Below, piece after piece: positions 1-11,600 of a stretch of 64,000 nucleotides of DNA. This DNA is from Clytia hemisphaerica (Eukaryota > Cnidaria > Hydrozoa > Leptothecata > Clytiidae). The stretch is from contig CACVBU010000638.1 of NCBI GenBank assembly GCA_902728285.1, positions 248,001 to 312,000 on the forward strand, written 5' to 3'. The stretch's first letter is position 1; every line of letters starts with the position of its first letter. Both the position numbers and the translations under genes were made by a program. The notes under the pieces were generated by a model. The model made no database searches. It was given only the letters and a program-made list of their open reading frames with translations, and was not told where the DNA came from.

Positions 1-2720
1 TATTTTCAAGAAAGTACACCGTAAAGGTCGATCGGCCAAATATTTTTTTTTCACATTGTAAAGGTCTGATTTCAAAGGTCTCATTTTTGGGCCGCACATG
101 TGGTCGTTTTGAAATCAAGTGGTTCTTTTTGTCTGTATTTTAGTGTGGATGTATCTTTTTTTTAACGTCTGTCTCACAATTTTTATAGGGTAAATTATAT
201 CAAAGAATCATCAGTGCAGTGAATGTATCAAATTTGAGATGGTAATTTTGGTAGACTCTGATGATGAAATATGGGAAGATTGGTCATGCTTTTACTTGGA
301 GGAGCCATCATACGATAAACTACAGATTATCTTGATATAAGGTAACACATTGAGATTTTACAGATATTATTCTTTTCTACCGAGGCGTGCTTACATGCCC
401 AGAAAGCAAAATACACAGAAGAATTTCTCAAATTCTCTGCTCTCGCACAGAGCAGAAAGGGGAGAATAAGTTGTACTTCCTTTTGTAAAAAAGGCTGTGT
501 ATGGTAGATAATGTTTTTAATATGATAAATGTACCTTTGGATACACATAAACAACGATAAATTTGATAAACAGAGATTTCGTGACTGACAGTTTATGACT
601 GCCAAATAGCTAGGATCATATTATTTTATTTTTTACTATAATAATAATTGTGGTTTACTGTACTCTGTATGCTACACCCCTTCTCACAGACCCGGTAGAT
701 TTCTTGTATTGCTTCTCAGGACCTCCTGAAAATGGTCCCTACTAGCAGTGTTTTAAGTACAGCTATTATCTGGAGTCTGGTACTTGATAAATAATTACTA
801 GAAGACGTAGAAATAAAATTGATATTTTGCATGTTTAAGGGGGATACGACCTGACTGACGAAGAAAGCCAAATCATCTTCGATGAAAGTAGAACTTGGTG
901 TCCTCTTTAAGGTCATGCTTTGATGTGACTTCTCTTTTCCTCCGCCATTTTATTTTCCTTTTGACAGTAGCTTTCCTCAAAATAACAAGTTCTACTCAAA
1001 AACCAGCAGAAGTGACCGTTTCGGGAAGTAAAAGCTGCCAAAATTACGCTAAATCACTGTAACTATGCAGCTGTAACTTCAGTTAAAAGCATCGAAATGT
1101 TGTGTTGTTGTCTTTAAAAAGACTAAGAAATGATGGAATGGTAATTTAAAGTTTGTTAGAGCTGGTGTCCATCCTAAAAATTTAGGTTTTTGAGGAAACT
1201 TCAGTAGTAATTTCGTACACCTTATTACTTTTTTATGGGTCAAATGGGCCCAAAAATCAATAAAAATTTATAAAAATCCACTAAAACGGATAATTTTACC
1301 CCCTGGTTTGTCCAGTTGCACTCTGAATGTGATAGTTTCAAGCCAGAATTGTAATTTTCCAGAGTATATTACACAAAGATCAAGTTAAAACTATTTTCGA
1401 AGATATTTTAGGCGAGATAAGCAGTGAAAATTGCTCAAATTAAATGTAAAAATTCAATAAAATGGGCATTTGAATCGTCAAAAATGAAACTAAATACAAT
1501 TGACAAGAAATTTTTCTGGTGTATCGCATCAAATTTTATCATACATGCTTTTTTTTTATAAGCATATGTTTTTTGGGAAACAAGCTCAGTTATGCTTAGA
1601 GATATTTTAGACTCAGGCTCGAAGTATGTTTATGATATGCTTATTTTACCGAAAAATTTGAGTCTCCAATTTTTTCAAAATCTGTCGTTGCTATACATGA
1701 GGATATTTATAAGATTTTTCAGGAAAGTTGTGAACAATTGCCGCGTTTACGCTTTTATTTTTTAAAATTAAAATGCCGTTTGAAGACACGTTTTGTTAAT
1801 TTAATGCAGGCTGTGTACTGTATTAAACATTTTCACTTACACACCTCAAAAGCAAGCTCAGTAATATGCTTGTAATATGTTTATTTTTTAGACAAATTCA
1901 GGTCTTGGTATGCTTATAAACGTTATGCTTATAAAAAAAACATGTTAAACAAAGTGTGTGCCTCATTAAAAGTTGTTTTGGTAGGTCCCAGTCTTATAAA
2001 GTCGGGTATAAAGTGTCAAAATTCAGTGAAAATACCCAAATTTTCCCTATTTTGCCCCAGGTAAACCCCCAAAAATAATTTTTTGCAAAAGTCTTTTGCC
2101 AATAATGATCACCAATAATGGCAAAGTTTCAAAGCAATTGGTCAATTTATTCATGAGATATAGCAAATTAAATCATACATGGAAAGATATTTTCCTTAAC
2201 AAATCCTTGCAAAGGGTAAAAAGTACCCCCTAAACTCGGGCCAAATATGAAAAATTGACCTGGAGTTAGCTTCGGGGACCGATCATTTCTTAAACTAGGA
2301 TAGTTGAGGATTCCAAAAATGTATAGTTTATCCTGTAAAATCTTGGGTTAAGCAAAATGCTCAGGTTTGGCTCCCGGACTAAAATGGGTGAACCTTCAGT
2401 CCCAGTCACGCAGGTGGTGGGTGCATCAGGGAGCTCTGAAAAGTTGTTTATAATTGATTAAACCATCTCAAATAGGATTTAATTAGATGTCTTCTCGAAA
2501 AAGATAAAGAGCATTGAACTCATTGAACCTTAAATCTTCAATCTCAGACATAAAAAAGGCCTGAAGACTTTCTAAAAATTAATTTCCTTCAATGTCGACT
2601 GGATTTGAAGCTTCTGGAATTATCACCCAAACTCTCCTAATCCAATAAAAACAACATTGGCCCTGGTAAAAATGGGGTTTCAGAGCTTATTTTGTAATTT
2701 TTCGTAGCTAATGGAAAATA
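1..2720. other. AT-rich stretch without a supported gene
   Basis: I see no reading frame with recognisable homology and no chain of exons here. The short ORFs are low-complexity or antisense noise. From about 1,545 to 1,945 the words AAGCATATG, ATATGCTT and CAAGCTCAGT recur in both orientations, which suggests an old decayed repeat, but I could not define its ends. Confidence 0.5.
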
Positions 2721-2721
2721 A

Positions 2722-2836
2722 GGCACCACCCAAAACAGCAGTTACTACACTGTGTAGTATGTAACTGCTTTCAAAATTTTTGAAAACAGTACCACCACAG
2801 TAGTAAGTGTCTTGTAGTAACTGCGTGCCCCCCCCT
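2722..2836. repeat. Small palindromic element, about 115 bp
   Basis: The left arm carries GGCACCACCC and then GCAGTTACTACA. The right arm ends TGTAGTAACTGC followed by GTGCC and a C run, the reverse complement of the left arm with a small offset. The inner part repeats GTAACTGC and CAGTA words. It looks like a miniature foldback element. No ORF and no clear target-site duplication. Confidence 0.5.
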
Positions 2837-3000
2837 GAAATAATGAAAGCCCTTAGTTTGTGGTATAAAAATATTAGTCCCTTTTCATGTTTCATATATT
2901 TTATTTAGTATTTCAACACTTTGCTTTCCCTGGAGTTCAGATCTCTGATCTTCACCATATACAGATATACAATCATAAAATTATTCCTTTAGCCAACTTA

Positions 3001-3425
3001 AGTACTTTTGTCTCCCAAATAGACGTTGTTCCCCCGCTAATTGTTAAGAGAGAAAAAAATCTCCCCCTTTCTTCTCTTTTGAAAGCCCCAAGATGTTTTT
3101 CCCCCGCTCTTATTGGAAAAAAGACCCCCCCCGCTAATTAAATTAGAATAATTCAATATTTTATTACAGTGTAGAAAGATCTTAAACTTGTTAATTTTCC
3201 TTTTTGTTAGTATTGGTTTTCGTATTGTACGTGCTCATTATTGTTAAATTTTCTTTTTTGTTGTTGAAATTGATATCAGTTAAAAAAAATTCTGTCTTCA
3301 AATTACCCCCCCCCTTTTTAGGGGCCCTTTTTATTCCACCCCCCTCCCGCTTATTAGAATTTAGAAAATTTTCTACCCCATGCTTATTCGGACCCCCCCC
3401 CGTCTATTCGGGAGACAAGAGTAAC
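3001..3425. mobile_element. MITE-like TIR element with repeated C-run phrase
   Basis: The ends are inverted repeats of about 24 bp. The left reads TACTTTTGTCTCCCAAATAG and the right, reverse-complemented, reads TACTCTTGTCTCCCGAATAG. Between them the phrase CCCCCGCTnATT (runs of 5-13 C followed by CGCTAATT, CGCTCTTATT or CGCTTATTAG) occurs about five times at irregular spacing, with a non-repeated centre near 3,150-3,300. There is no coding capacity. A related phrase (CCCCCTCGTCTATTAT) appears near 7,760. One of a set of similarly built elements in this window. Confidence 0.65.
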
Positions 3426-4138
3426 TTTTTCCGGGCGTACCCTTTAATATAATTTCATCTTTTCTACCTTACAGATAATTGAAACATCGAGTATCATTTT
3501 GATCCAGTTAGATCACGTGACCATGTAAAAGTTGATTAATTGTCTGGTTTTCAAAATGGAATATTGTGAATTTTGTTTCGGTATGTATCTATTCCTTTCA
3601 CTATTGATACGGTGTTCAAGAAGAAAAAAAAACTAAATAAGGCGAAAATTAAACAAATGTAGTGTTTCCTGAAACGGTCGGGTGAAAAAGAAAAATTTTC
3701 TGACCTGACTGCAGACTATGGGTTCATCTAATATGGTTCATAAAGAAAATCAAGTTGACCGTTCAAATATCAAACGTCGTTTAGTTAGATATTCCCGCTT
3801 GTAAATCAAGCTTTGTTCGTTATAGTTGATACATTAGTATTCAGGGCTTATTTCATAATGTTTGTACATAAAAGTTATATTTAAAGTCCTATTTCAATGA
3901 TCAAAAGTGATCAAAAATAGCAAAAAAAAGATTTTTTCCAGCCGGCCGCATGGGAGTTTTTTTCCTTCGCTCGTATTCCGGAAACACTACATTTTTTTAT
4001 TTTCGCCTAAGATAAAATTCTTTCACGTTATATAAAAATATTCTAAAGCTTTGCGTACTCCAAAACACCCGACGCAAAATACTCACAAAATGGTGAAAAT
4101 AAGAACACTTTAAGAATAATAAAATATTTTTAGGCTTA
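3426..4138. other. Non-coding stretch, nothing recognised
   Basis: AT-rich sequence without an ORF, splice chain or repeat that I could define. Confidence 0.5.
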
Positions 4139-4232
4139 TACCTTATCGGCCCTTTTTACGCCGGCTCTTATTGGCGTTATTTTTGGGCTCGTGGCGTAAT
4201 AAGGGCCGGTGTTAAAAGGGCCAAAATTTTCC
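4139..4232. mobile_element. GGCCC/CGCC palindromic MITE, copy 1
   Basis: A self-complementary unit. It starts ACCTTATCGGCCCTTTTTAC and ends with AATAAGGGCCGGTG and AAAAGGGCC, the inverse of the start. The same unit occurs at 23,897-24,021 (best preserved), and shortened at 7,199-7,258 and probably 8,325-8,388. Non-coding. Confidence 0.65.
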
Positions 4233-4435
4233 AATTTTTACCTAAAAGCGGCATTTTTTCTCAATTTAAAATGATTTTAATAATAATGATAATATAATAA
4301 GTAATAAAATTCTACAACCGCCCATTACTGGACATGGTTGGACATGGGAAAGTATCTCACCGTGAGGCCTATTCACTTAAAGGTATTTTCCCATGTCGAA
4401 CTAATTAAATTCAAATTCACATCATTACTTTACTA

Positions 4436-6406
4436 CTTAAGTAGGGATCTATGTTAAAAATGGATTTTTGGAATCATAAACTGATTACCCCTTCAAAATG
4501 TGCCAAAACATGTATAATTTCAGAAAAAGTAGAACAAATTCGGTAGAAACCTTTTTTGACTTCCCTACCGGGGCCTTTAAGGCCACGCCCACCTCGGAAT
4601 CTCACTGCTAGGTTGCCTAAAAAAAGAATTCTCAAAAACCTATCAAGTTACCCCTCATTTGAAAGGTAATTTAATGTAGATTAAGAAAAACATCATGACT
4701 ATGCATCAAAAATGAAGTGATAAGGTTGTAGAGTACATTACATTGCTCTTGAAAGAGGCTTTTTTAGTGTAATCGTGTAATGTCTTAAAAAATTCATACT
4801 TTTGCAATTATTTATACTTTCATTATATTTTTTGGAAGACCTACATGAAATAAACATAAGTGCTTATTTTCTACTGATATCATACATTTTGAATTTACAG
4901 GATCATTTTAAAAATTTAAAAACTATAAAACCAAGAATAAAGGAGCTCTTTGACAAATAAGAAATTTCGTTGCTCTAATCGAGAACAGTCGAAGTTAGAA
5001 AGTCCGTCAACCTCTCAAACCTTATCCAAAAGATATTTTACAGAGTTTGCTATTAGATTTTAAACCTAATAAATTGAAATTGAAGTATTTTTGACAACAT
5101 CTTATCCTCACAGTTCCTAGATATTGGACTTAAATTTTAGTCGCAATCACTTGGTCGACAGATGTCTTAATTATTTCAACTTTTTCAGGGAATGTCCAGT
5201 TGTGTCTGCTTTTATCAGTTCGTGTCATGTATGAACCTTTTACTGGTTGAACCTTTTCTACTACTCTTAAATGTCATTTTGTCTCATTACCAATACCCTC
5301 ATGCCAAAAGGCAATAACATGCTCCCCAATATCACAAGTCTTTGGACTTAACTGCTCCCCAATATAACAAGTTTTTTTGACTGTATTGTTTCATCCCCTT
5401 GACCTTGTAAAGGAGAGTTGAGTTCCAGTGTTAGTGATTTACTATCATCCCTCTTACCCACAATTCCATGTATAACATTTCTAAGATCTTTAATAGTTGT
5501 CTAAGGGCAACAACGTGCGATACTGAGGTAAGAGCTCAAGTTTTCGACATACTCATCTGTGGAGAGGTTGCGATGATTGCGTTCGCTTGAGAGACATGCA
5601 TGTAATTTTGGCATATTTCACTTCATTATACATCATTTTGTTTTTAAGTTTATCATCCAAGTTTGTTTCGACGTACTTCTAAAGTAATTTCTTCTTCTGA
5701 GTTATATGGGCCTGAGATAAGTCTCCAATAATGAGTACTTTTTTGACCCTTCACTCAATCTTGCCTTTTCTTTTTCAGTAAAGGCTTCAGTTTTCTGGTC
5801 CTTGACTTTATCAGCCTATTCAAGTTTAATTACCTTGACTTCTTTGGAGGGTTTTATAAACTTTTTAAAGTTATTGAATTTGTTTGCTCAAGAAATGTCA
5901 TGTTTTTATTGAGTACCATGTTCTTCATACATGTACTTACTGAGCTCTTGAAAAATACTGCTATCTTATGACAAAAAGTCTGATTTACTCAACTCTGTAT
6001 GATTTTTTTGAAAGTATTGATCAAAGTATAACGATTTGGATAGGGAATTGATTGTCAGAGCTTAATATACTCAACATGCGTTTTAGAGGGAAAATCACAA
6101 AATCATCATTTTCTAGCAGGCATACCTTTTTATAACCTCATTTTTAGCCACTACTTGTGACCTTTTTTGGAATCTGCATGAAATTCTCTTTCCAATGAGG
6201 GGTCACATGACTATCTTTTGACAAAGAAAAAAATCACTCCTAGGGCAGCCCCTTTGAGCAGTTGGTGGACCCTAAATACCCGGGTAGGGAAACCAAAAAT
6301 GGTTCCTACCCTAAAAATTGATGTTTTTTCAAGTTTTTATAACCTATGGCACATTTTAAGAGGGTAATCAGCATGGTCTGTTCCTAACATAAATCCCTAA
6401 CTTAAG
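4436..6406. mobile_element. Decayed DNA transposon with about 0.3 kb TIRs
   Basis: Bases from 4,436 rightward match, with many substitutions and small indels, the reverse complement of bases from 6,406 leftward for roughly 300 bp. Shared landmarks in order are CTTAAGT(T)AGGGAT, CTGATTACCC, AAAATGTGCCA, TTCCCTACC and ACCCCTCATT. The interior (about 4,760-6,080) is AT-rich. Read on the minus strand it gives short coding-like fragments broken by stops, so it may be a dead transposase gene; I could not name the family. No target-site duplication is visible. It abuts the LINE fragment at 6,397-7,005. Confidence 0.6.
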
Positions 6407-7005
6407 GCAAGAGAACAAAATTGACTAATAGAAATCATTTTATGACCAACAACTTGATCCAACAAAGACTTGACAGGGCGACCTCTTCTCGTGTATTGGT
6501 CATCATTAAATGTTAATAATTTCAAAGAACGAGAAGAGGGCATACGAAGGACGTGTGCAGCATAGTGATGTTGCTGTGATTGAATAAAATAGCTAACATC
6601 AGAGGTTTCACAGATCCTGTGGAGCTGCGCATTGTTTATTGAAAATCTGTAATCATTTTGATTCTGATTCACAAATCTGAAACCACCACGTATCATTCGA
6701 CGCATAAATTTTCGATACGCCACGTCAAGACGATCAAACTGTCTTGATTAAGGTTCCAATTCTGACAGGCATACACAAGACGACTTCGAACAAAACAATT
6801 CAAAAACAAAACTCTCGTTTTCAGCTTTAAATGAAAGTTTTGTAAAATACTTGAAATTTGTGAAAATTTTGCAGATGCTAGTTGAATACGGTGAGTGATC
6901 TCCTTTTCACCAGTATTAGGCTGATTCGAATTGAGATAAGCACCAAGATATTTAAAATCTGACACGTTTGACAGTTGACTTTCGCCGAGATCAATAATTG
7001 AGTAT
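6397..7005 (-). mobile_element. LINE (non-LTR retrotransposon) reverse transcriptase C-terminal fragment, broken
   Basis: Two overlapping minus-strand frames (about 7,005-6,693 and 6,723-6,397) together read like the end of a LINE reverse transcriptase. The first has the typical FKYLGAYLNSN stretch, then a segment ending RSRLVYACQNW. The second has RKFMRRMIRGGFRF, then YAAHVLRMP and RRGRP before its stop. These are the usual thumb and post-thumb landmarks of jockey/CR1/RTE-like ORF2 products. A frameshift near 6,700 and loss of everything upstream of about 7,005 (no fingers, palm or endonuclease) show it is a dead 5'-truncated copy. Family-level assignment is by pattern only. Confidence 0.75.
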
Positions 7006-7198
7006 GGGTAGGTTAGGCATGATTAAAGGATGAAAACTATCCATTTTTTTACTCTATATCCAAAACTTCACGAAAATCAATGATTTTCAATGGAACTTTC
7101 AACAGTTTGATACTGAAAGATGACATTTTAATGTAAATTTTAGTTAATACTTACTCTTTTGAAGTCTGAATAGCGATTTTTACAAGTTTTGGCATTAC

Positions 7199-7258
7199 TT
7201 ACGGCCCTGATTGGCGTAAGCCCAAAATAAGGCTGTAGCGGAATAAGGGCCGGTGTCA
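7199..7258. mobile_element. GGCCC/CGCC palindromic MITE, copy 2 (short)
   Basis: Contains ACGGCCCTGATTGGCGTAAG and GGAATAAGGGCCGGTGTCAC, the two arms of the same palindromic unit seen at 4,139 and 23,897, with little between them. Confidence 0.5.
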
Positions 7259-8324
7259 CAGTAAAATATTACTCCCCAAAATTTATACTCTCCAGTCATT
7301 ATTTACTGGGAAATAATTACTCCCCAGTAATCTTTTCCCAGGAAATTATTACTTCCGGGAGTATAAATTTACGCGAAAATAATGACTCCATTCGGGAAAT
7401 CTTTGCTCCCCTGATAGTATACCAAAAAACTGGCATATATCACGATCAACATTCGGTTTCCGAATCTTTTTTTTCCTGTTTATCATGAATAAATAACAAA
7501 AACAATATGGAAACTTTTACTGTTATTTTGACATTTAAATTGAATTTAAACTTTTTTCTTGAGTGCGATTTGCTTGGGTTAGAAAATTGAGAGATATTTT
7601 AAAAACCTGGCTACATCTTGACACTGCAACACTGTTTTCTTTATTTTGAAATAATTCTTGAAATTTAATTCAAAAAATTCTTGTTCGTAGAGCTTTTTCT
7701 TGGCCCAATAAAAATTTTAATAAAAAGGCATCTTTTTTTACTATACTGATTTCGAACCCTCCCCCTCGTCTATTATATTTTACAGAAACCCCTCTATTAT
7801 TCGGGTCCTTAGAGTAGAATATTTCAAAAGGAAAATGGAGATAAAAAATCGCTACAGTGGGGATAGCATTCTTTGATTTTCCCCGAACGGATGAAAATAT
7901 TCTTGGCGTCAACGGGATGGGTGAGGGTAACAACGGGTCACTTTAACTTGTAGATGATTTTATGGCTAGGTTTTCTTTTACAGCAACCACAACAATAAAG
8001 TTTATGGATACATTTTTAAAACGTCTTTACTTAGCAAGTGACTTCATTGATTGGAATGTCCAAATCGAATGTTTAATTCGAATATGCAATAGCCGGAATT
8101 CACCAGGGAGTCATAATTTACTGGGAAAATAACACTCCCCCCTAATTAGAGCAAACAAATTTGCAATTTGAAGGGGAGTAATTTTTTCCACGGGGGAGTA
8201 ATAATTTCTTAGGTAATTATTAATCCGGGGGTCATTTTTTCCCGGGAAATTATAACTGAGGGAGTGATTTTTTCCGGGGAGTAAAGATTTACGCAAGGAC
8301 ACTTGTATAGCGAGTGTCCTTGAT
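7259..8324. repeat. Decayed foldback region with TTACTCCCC / GGGGAGTAA phrase arrays
   Basis: The left part (7,259-7,430) carries the phrase TTACTCCCC and variants several times. The right part (8,100-8,290) carries its inverse GGGGAGTAA several times, so the two could be arms of one foldback element. Between them lie AT-rich sequence and a fragment (about 7,745-7,810) resembling the C-run phrase of the element at 3,001. A perfect 9 bp hairpin AAGGACACT/AGTGTCCTT occupies 8,295-8,321. No coding. Confidence 0.45.
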
Positions 8325-8388
8325 TTACGGTTACACCGGCGTAAAAGAGGCCGGCGTTAAATTATGGCCGGCGTTTACTACGGTTACA
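8325..8388. repeat. GGCCC/CGCC-type palindromic fragment
   Basis: Contains GGTTACACCGGCGTAAAAG, GGCCGGCGTTAAA and GGCCGGCGTTTAC, reminiscent of the arms of the 4,139 and 23,897 MITEs. It is too short to define ends. Confidence 0.35.
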
Positions 8389-8395
8389 TTTTCAG

Positions 8396-8639
8396 GGAAT
8401 TGTCTCGAAGTAACATACCGTGTGTGTCGACAGAGCGGACCTTGAAAAATTTACCAGTGATAGCTGACCCACTTAATCACGGTTCGAAAGAGGGTGAGAA
8501 AAAAGTGGTACATCATGGAAATATCACTAATACTTCTCAATTTTCTTTTTTTTCCTGTAGACCCCGCCGCTAAGGTTTCATTGGTGTATTTAAAGATAAA
8601 AATCTTGAGAAAAAACAATCCTGCTGTTCATTACCTTGT
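8396..8639 (+). CDS. Two possible exons of an unrecognised gene, cut by an N
   Basis: A candidate exon 8,396-8,493 follows ACATTTTCAG and ends at a donor G|GTGAGA. It encodes about 32 residues without stop, including RELSRSNIPCVSTERTLKN. A second candidate starts at 8,561 after TTTTTTTTCCTGTAG in the matching phase (1). It encodes about 26 residues (beginning DPAAKVSLVYLKIKI) and runs into the N at 8,640. The implied intron is short (67 bp). I do not recognise the protein. It could be an N-terminal part of POLRMT, which lies downstream on the same strand, but I see no clear similarity. The case rests on splice sites and phase only. Confidence 0.3.
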
Positions 8640-8640
8640 N

Positions 8641-11600
8641 AAATACGTGCTCGCTTTTTGCTGTGAAAGAGCCAAAGTTGTTTGAACTCTTTCACTTGAC
8701 CCACCTCTTACCCCTCTCCTTGAGCTCTTCAATCTTTCCTTGATTTCTAAGATCTTTTCTTGCAGGTCTATCATCGAAATCGAAAGATTGAGCAGCGCAA
8801 GGAGAGGCTCCGCCGAAATACGTGCTCGCTTTTTGCTGTGAAAGAGCCAAAGTTGTTTGAACTCTTTCACTTGACCCACCTCTTACCCCTCTCCTTGAGC
8901 TCTTCAATCTTTCCTTGATTTCTAAGATCTTTTCTTGCAGGTCTATCATCGAAATCGAAAGATTGAGCAGCGCAAGGAGAGGCTCCGCCGAAATACGTGC
9001 TCGCTTTTTGCTGTGAAAGAGCCAAAGTTGTTTGAACTCTTTCACTTGACCCACCTCTTACCCCTCTCCTTGAGCTCTTCAATCTTTCCTTGATTTCTAA
9101 GATCTTTTCTTGCAGGTCTATCATCGAAATCGAAAGATTGAGCAGCGCAAGGAGAGGCTCCGCCGAAATACGTGCTCGCTTTTTGCTGTGAAAGAGCCAA
9201 AGTTGTTTGAACTCTTTCACTTGACCCACCTCTTACCCCTCTCCTTGAGCTCTTCAATCTTTCCTTGATTTCTAAGATCTTTTCTTGCAGGTCTATCATC
9301 GAAATCGAAAGATTGAGCAGCGCAAGGAGAGGCTCCGCCGAAATACGTGCTCGCTTTTTGCTGTGAAAGAGCCAAAGTTGTTTGAACTCTTTCACTTGAC
9401 CCACCTCTTACCCCTCTCCTTGAGCTCTTCAATCTTTCCTTGATTTCTAAGATCTTTTCTTGCAGGTCTATCATCGAAATCGAAAGATTGAGCAGCGCAA
9501 GGAGAGGCTCCGCCGAAATACGCGCTCGCTTTTTGCTGTGAAAGAGCCAAAGTTGTTTGAACTCTTTCACTTGACCCACCTCTTACCCCTCTCCTTGAGC
9601 TCTTCAATCTTTCCTTGATTTCTAAGATCTTTTCTTGCAGGTCTATCATCGAAATCGAAAGATTGAGCAGCGCAAGGAGAGGCTCCGCCGAAATACGCGC
9701 TCGCTTTTGCTGTGAAAGAGCCAAAAGTTGTTTGAAACTCTTTCACTTGACCCACCTCTTACCCCTCTCCTTGAGCTCTTCAATCTTTCCTTGATTTCTA
9801 AGATCTTTTCTTGCAGGTCTATCATCGAAATCGAAAGATTGAGCAGCGCAAGGAGAGGCTCCGCCGAAATACGCGCTCGCTTTTTGCTGTGAAAGAGCCA
9901 AAGTTGTTTGAACTCTTTCACTTGACCCACCTCTTACCCCTCTCCTTGAGCTCTTCAATCTTTCCTTGATTTCTAAGATCTTTTCTTGCAGGTCTATCAT
10001 CGAAATCGAAAGATTGAGCAGCGCAAGGAGAGGCTCCGCCGAAATACGCGCTCGCTTTTGCTGTTGAAAGAGCCAAAGTTGTTTGAACTCTTTCACTTGA
10101 CCCACCTCTTACCCTCTCCTTGAGCTCTTCAATCTTTCCTTGATTTCTAAGATCTTTTCTTGCAGGTCTATCATCGAAATCGAAAGATTGAGCAGCGCAA
10201 GGAGAGGCTCCGCCGAAATACGCGCTCGCTTTTTGCTGTGAAAGAGCCAAAGTTGTTTGAACTCTTTCACTTGACCCACCTCTCTTACCCCTCTCCTTGA
10301 GCTCTTCAATCTTTCCTTGATTTCTAAGATCTTTTCTTGCAGGTCTATCATCGAAATCGAAAGATTGAGCAGCGCAAGGAGAGGCTCCGCCGAAATACGC
10401 GCTCGCTTTTTGCTGTGAAAGAGCCAAAGTTGTTTGAACTCTTTCACTTGACCCACCTCTTACCCCTCTCCTTGAGCTCTTCAATCTTTCCTTGATTTCT
10501 AAGATCTTTTCTTGCAGGTCTATCATCGAAATCGAAAGATTGAGCAGCGCAAGGAGAGGCTCCGCCGAAATACGCGCTCGCTTTTTGCTGTGAAAGAGCC
10601 AAAGTTGTTTGAACTCTTTCACTTGACCCACCTCTTACCCCTCTCCTTGAGCTCTTCAATCTTTCCTTGATTTCTAAGATCTTTTCTTGCAGGTCTATCA
10701 TCGAAATCGAAAGAAAGATTGAGCAGCGCAAGGAGAGGCTCCGCCGAAATACGCGCTCGCTTTTTGCTGTGAAAGAGCCAAAGTTGTTTGAACTCTTTCA
10801 CTTGACCCACCTCTTACCCCTCTCCTTGAGCTCTTCAATCTTTCCTTGATTTCTAAGATCTTTTCTTGCAGGTCTATCATCGAAATCGAAAGATTGAGCA
10901 GTGCAAGGAGAGGCTCCGCCGAAATACGCGCTCGCTTTTTGCTGTGAAAGAGCCAAAGTTGTTTGAACTCTTTCACTTGACCCACCTCTTACCCCTCTCC
11001 TTGAGCTCTTCAATCTTTCCTTGATTTCTAAGATCTTTTCTTGCAGGTCTATCATCGAAATCGAAAGATTGAGCAGCGCAAGGAGAGGCTCCGCCGAAAT
11101 ACGCGCTCGCTTTTTGCTGTGAAAGAGCCAAAGTTGTTTGAACTCTTTCACTTGACCCACCTCTTACCCTCTCCTTGAGCTCTTCAATCTTTCCTTGATT
11201 TCTAAGATCTTTTCTTGCAGGTCTATCATCGAAATCGAAAGATTGAGCAGCGCAAGGAGAGGCTCCGCCGAAATACGCGCTCGCTTTTTGCTGTGAAAGA
11301 GCCAAAGTTGTTTGAACTCTTTCACTTGACCCACCTCTTACCCCTCTCCTTGAGCTCTTCAATCTTTCCTTGATTTCTAAGATCTTTTCTTGCAGGTCTA
11401 TCATCGAAATCGAAAGATTGAGCAGCGCAAGGAGAGGCTCCGCCGAAATACGCGCTCGCTTTTTGCTGTGAAAGAGCCAAAGTTGTTTTGAACTCTTTCA
11501 CTTGACCCACCTCTTACCCCTCTCTTGAGCTCTTCAATCTTTCCTTGATTTCTAAGATCTTTTCTTGCAGGTCTATCATCGAAATCGAAAGATTGAGCAG

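Noticed and set aside
189..333. Possible terminal exon ending in SDDEIWEDWS...
   Set aside because: The best upstream acceptor puts a stop immediately in frame, and no partner exon is visible in the window.
716..948. Possible minus-strand first exon with start AAAATGGCGGAGG
   Set aside because: The frame from that ATG stops after 11 codons. The overlapping frame (MTLKRTPSSTF) has no good donor and no downstream exon.
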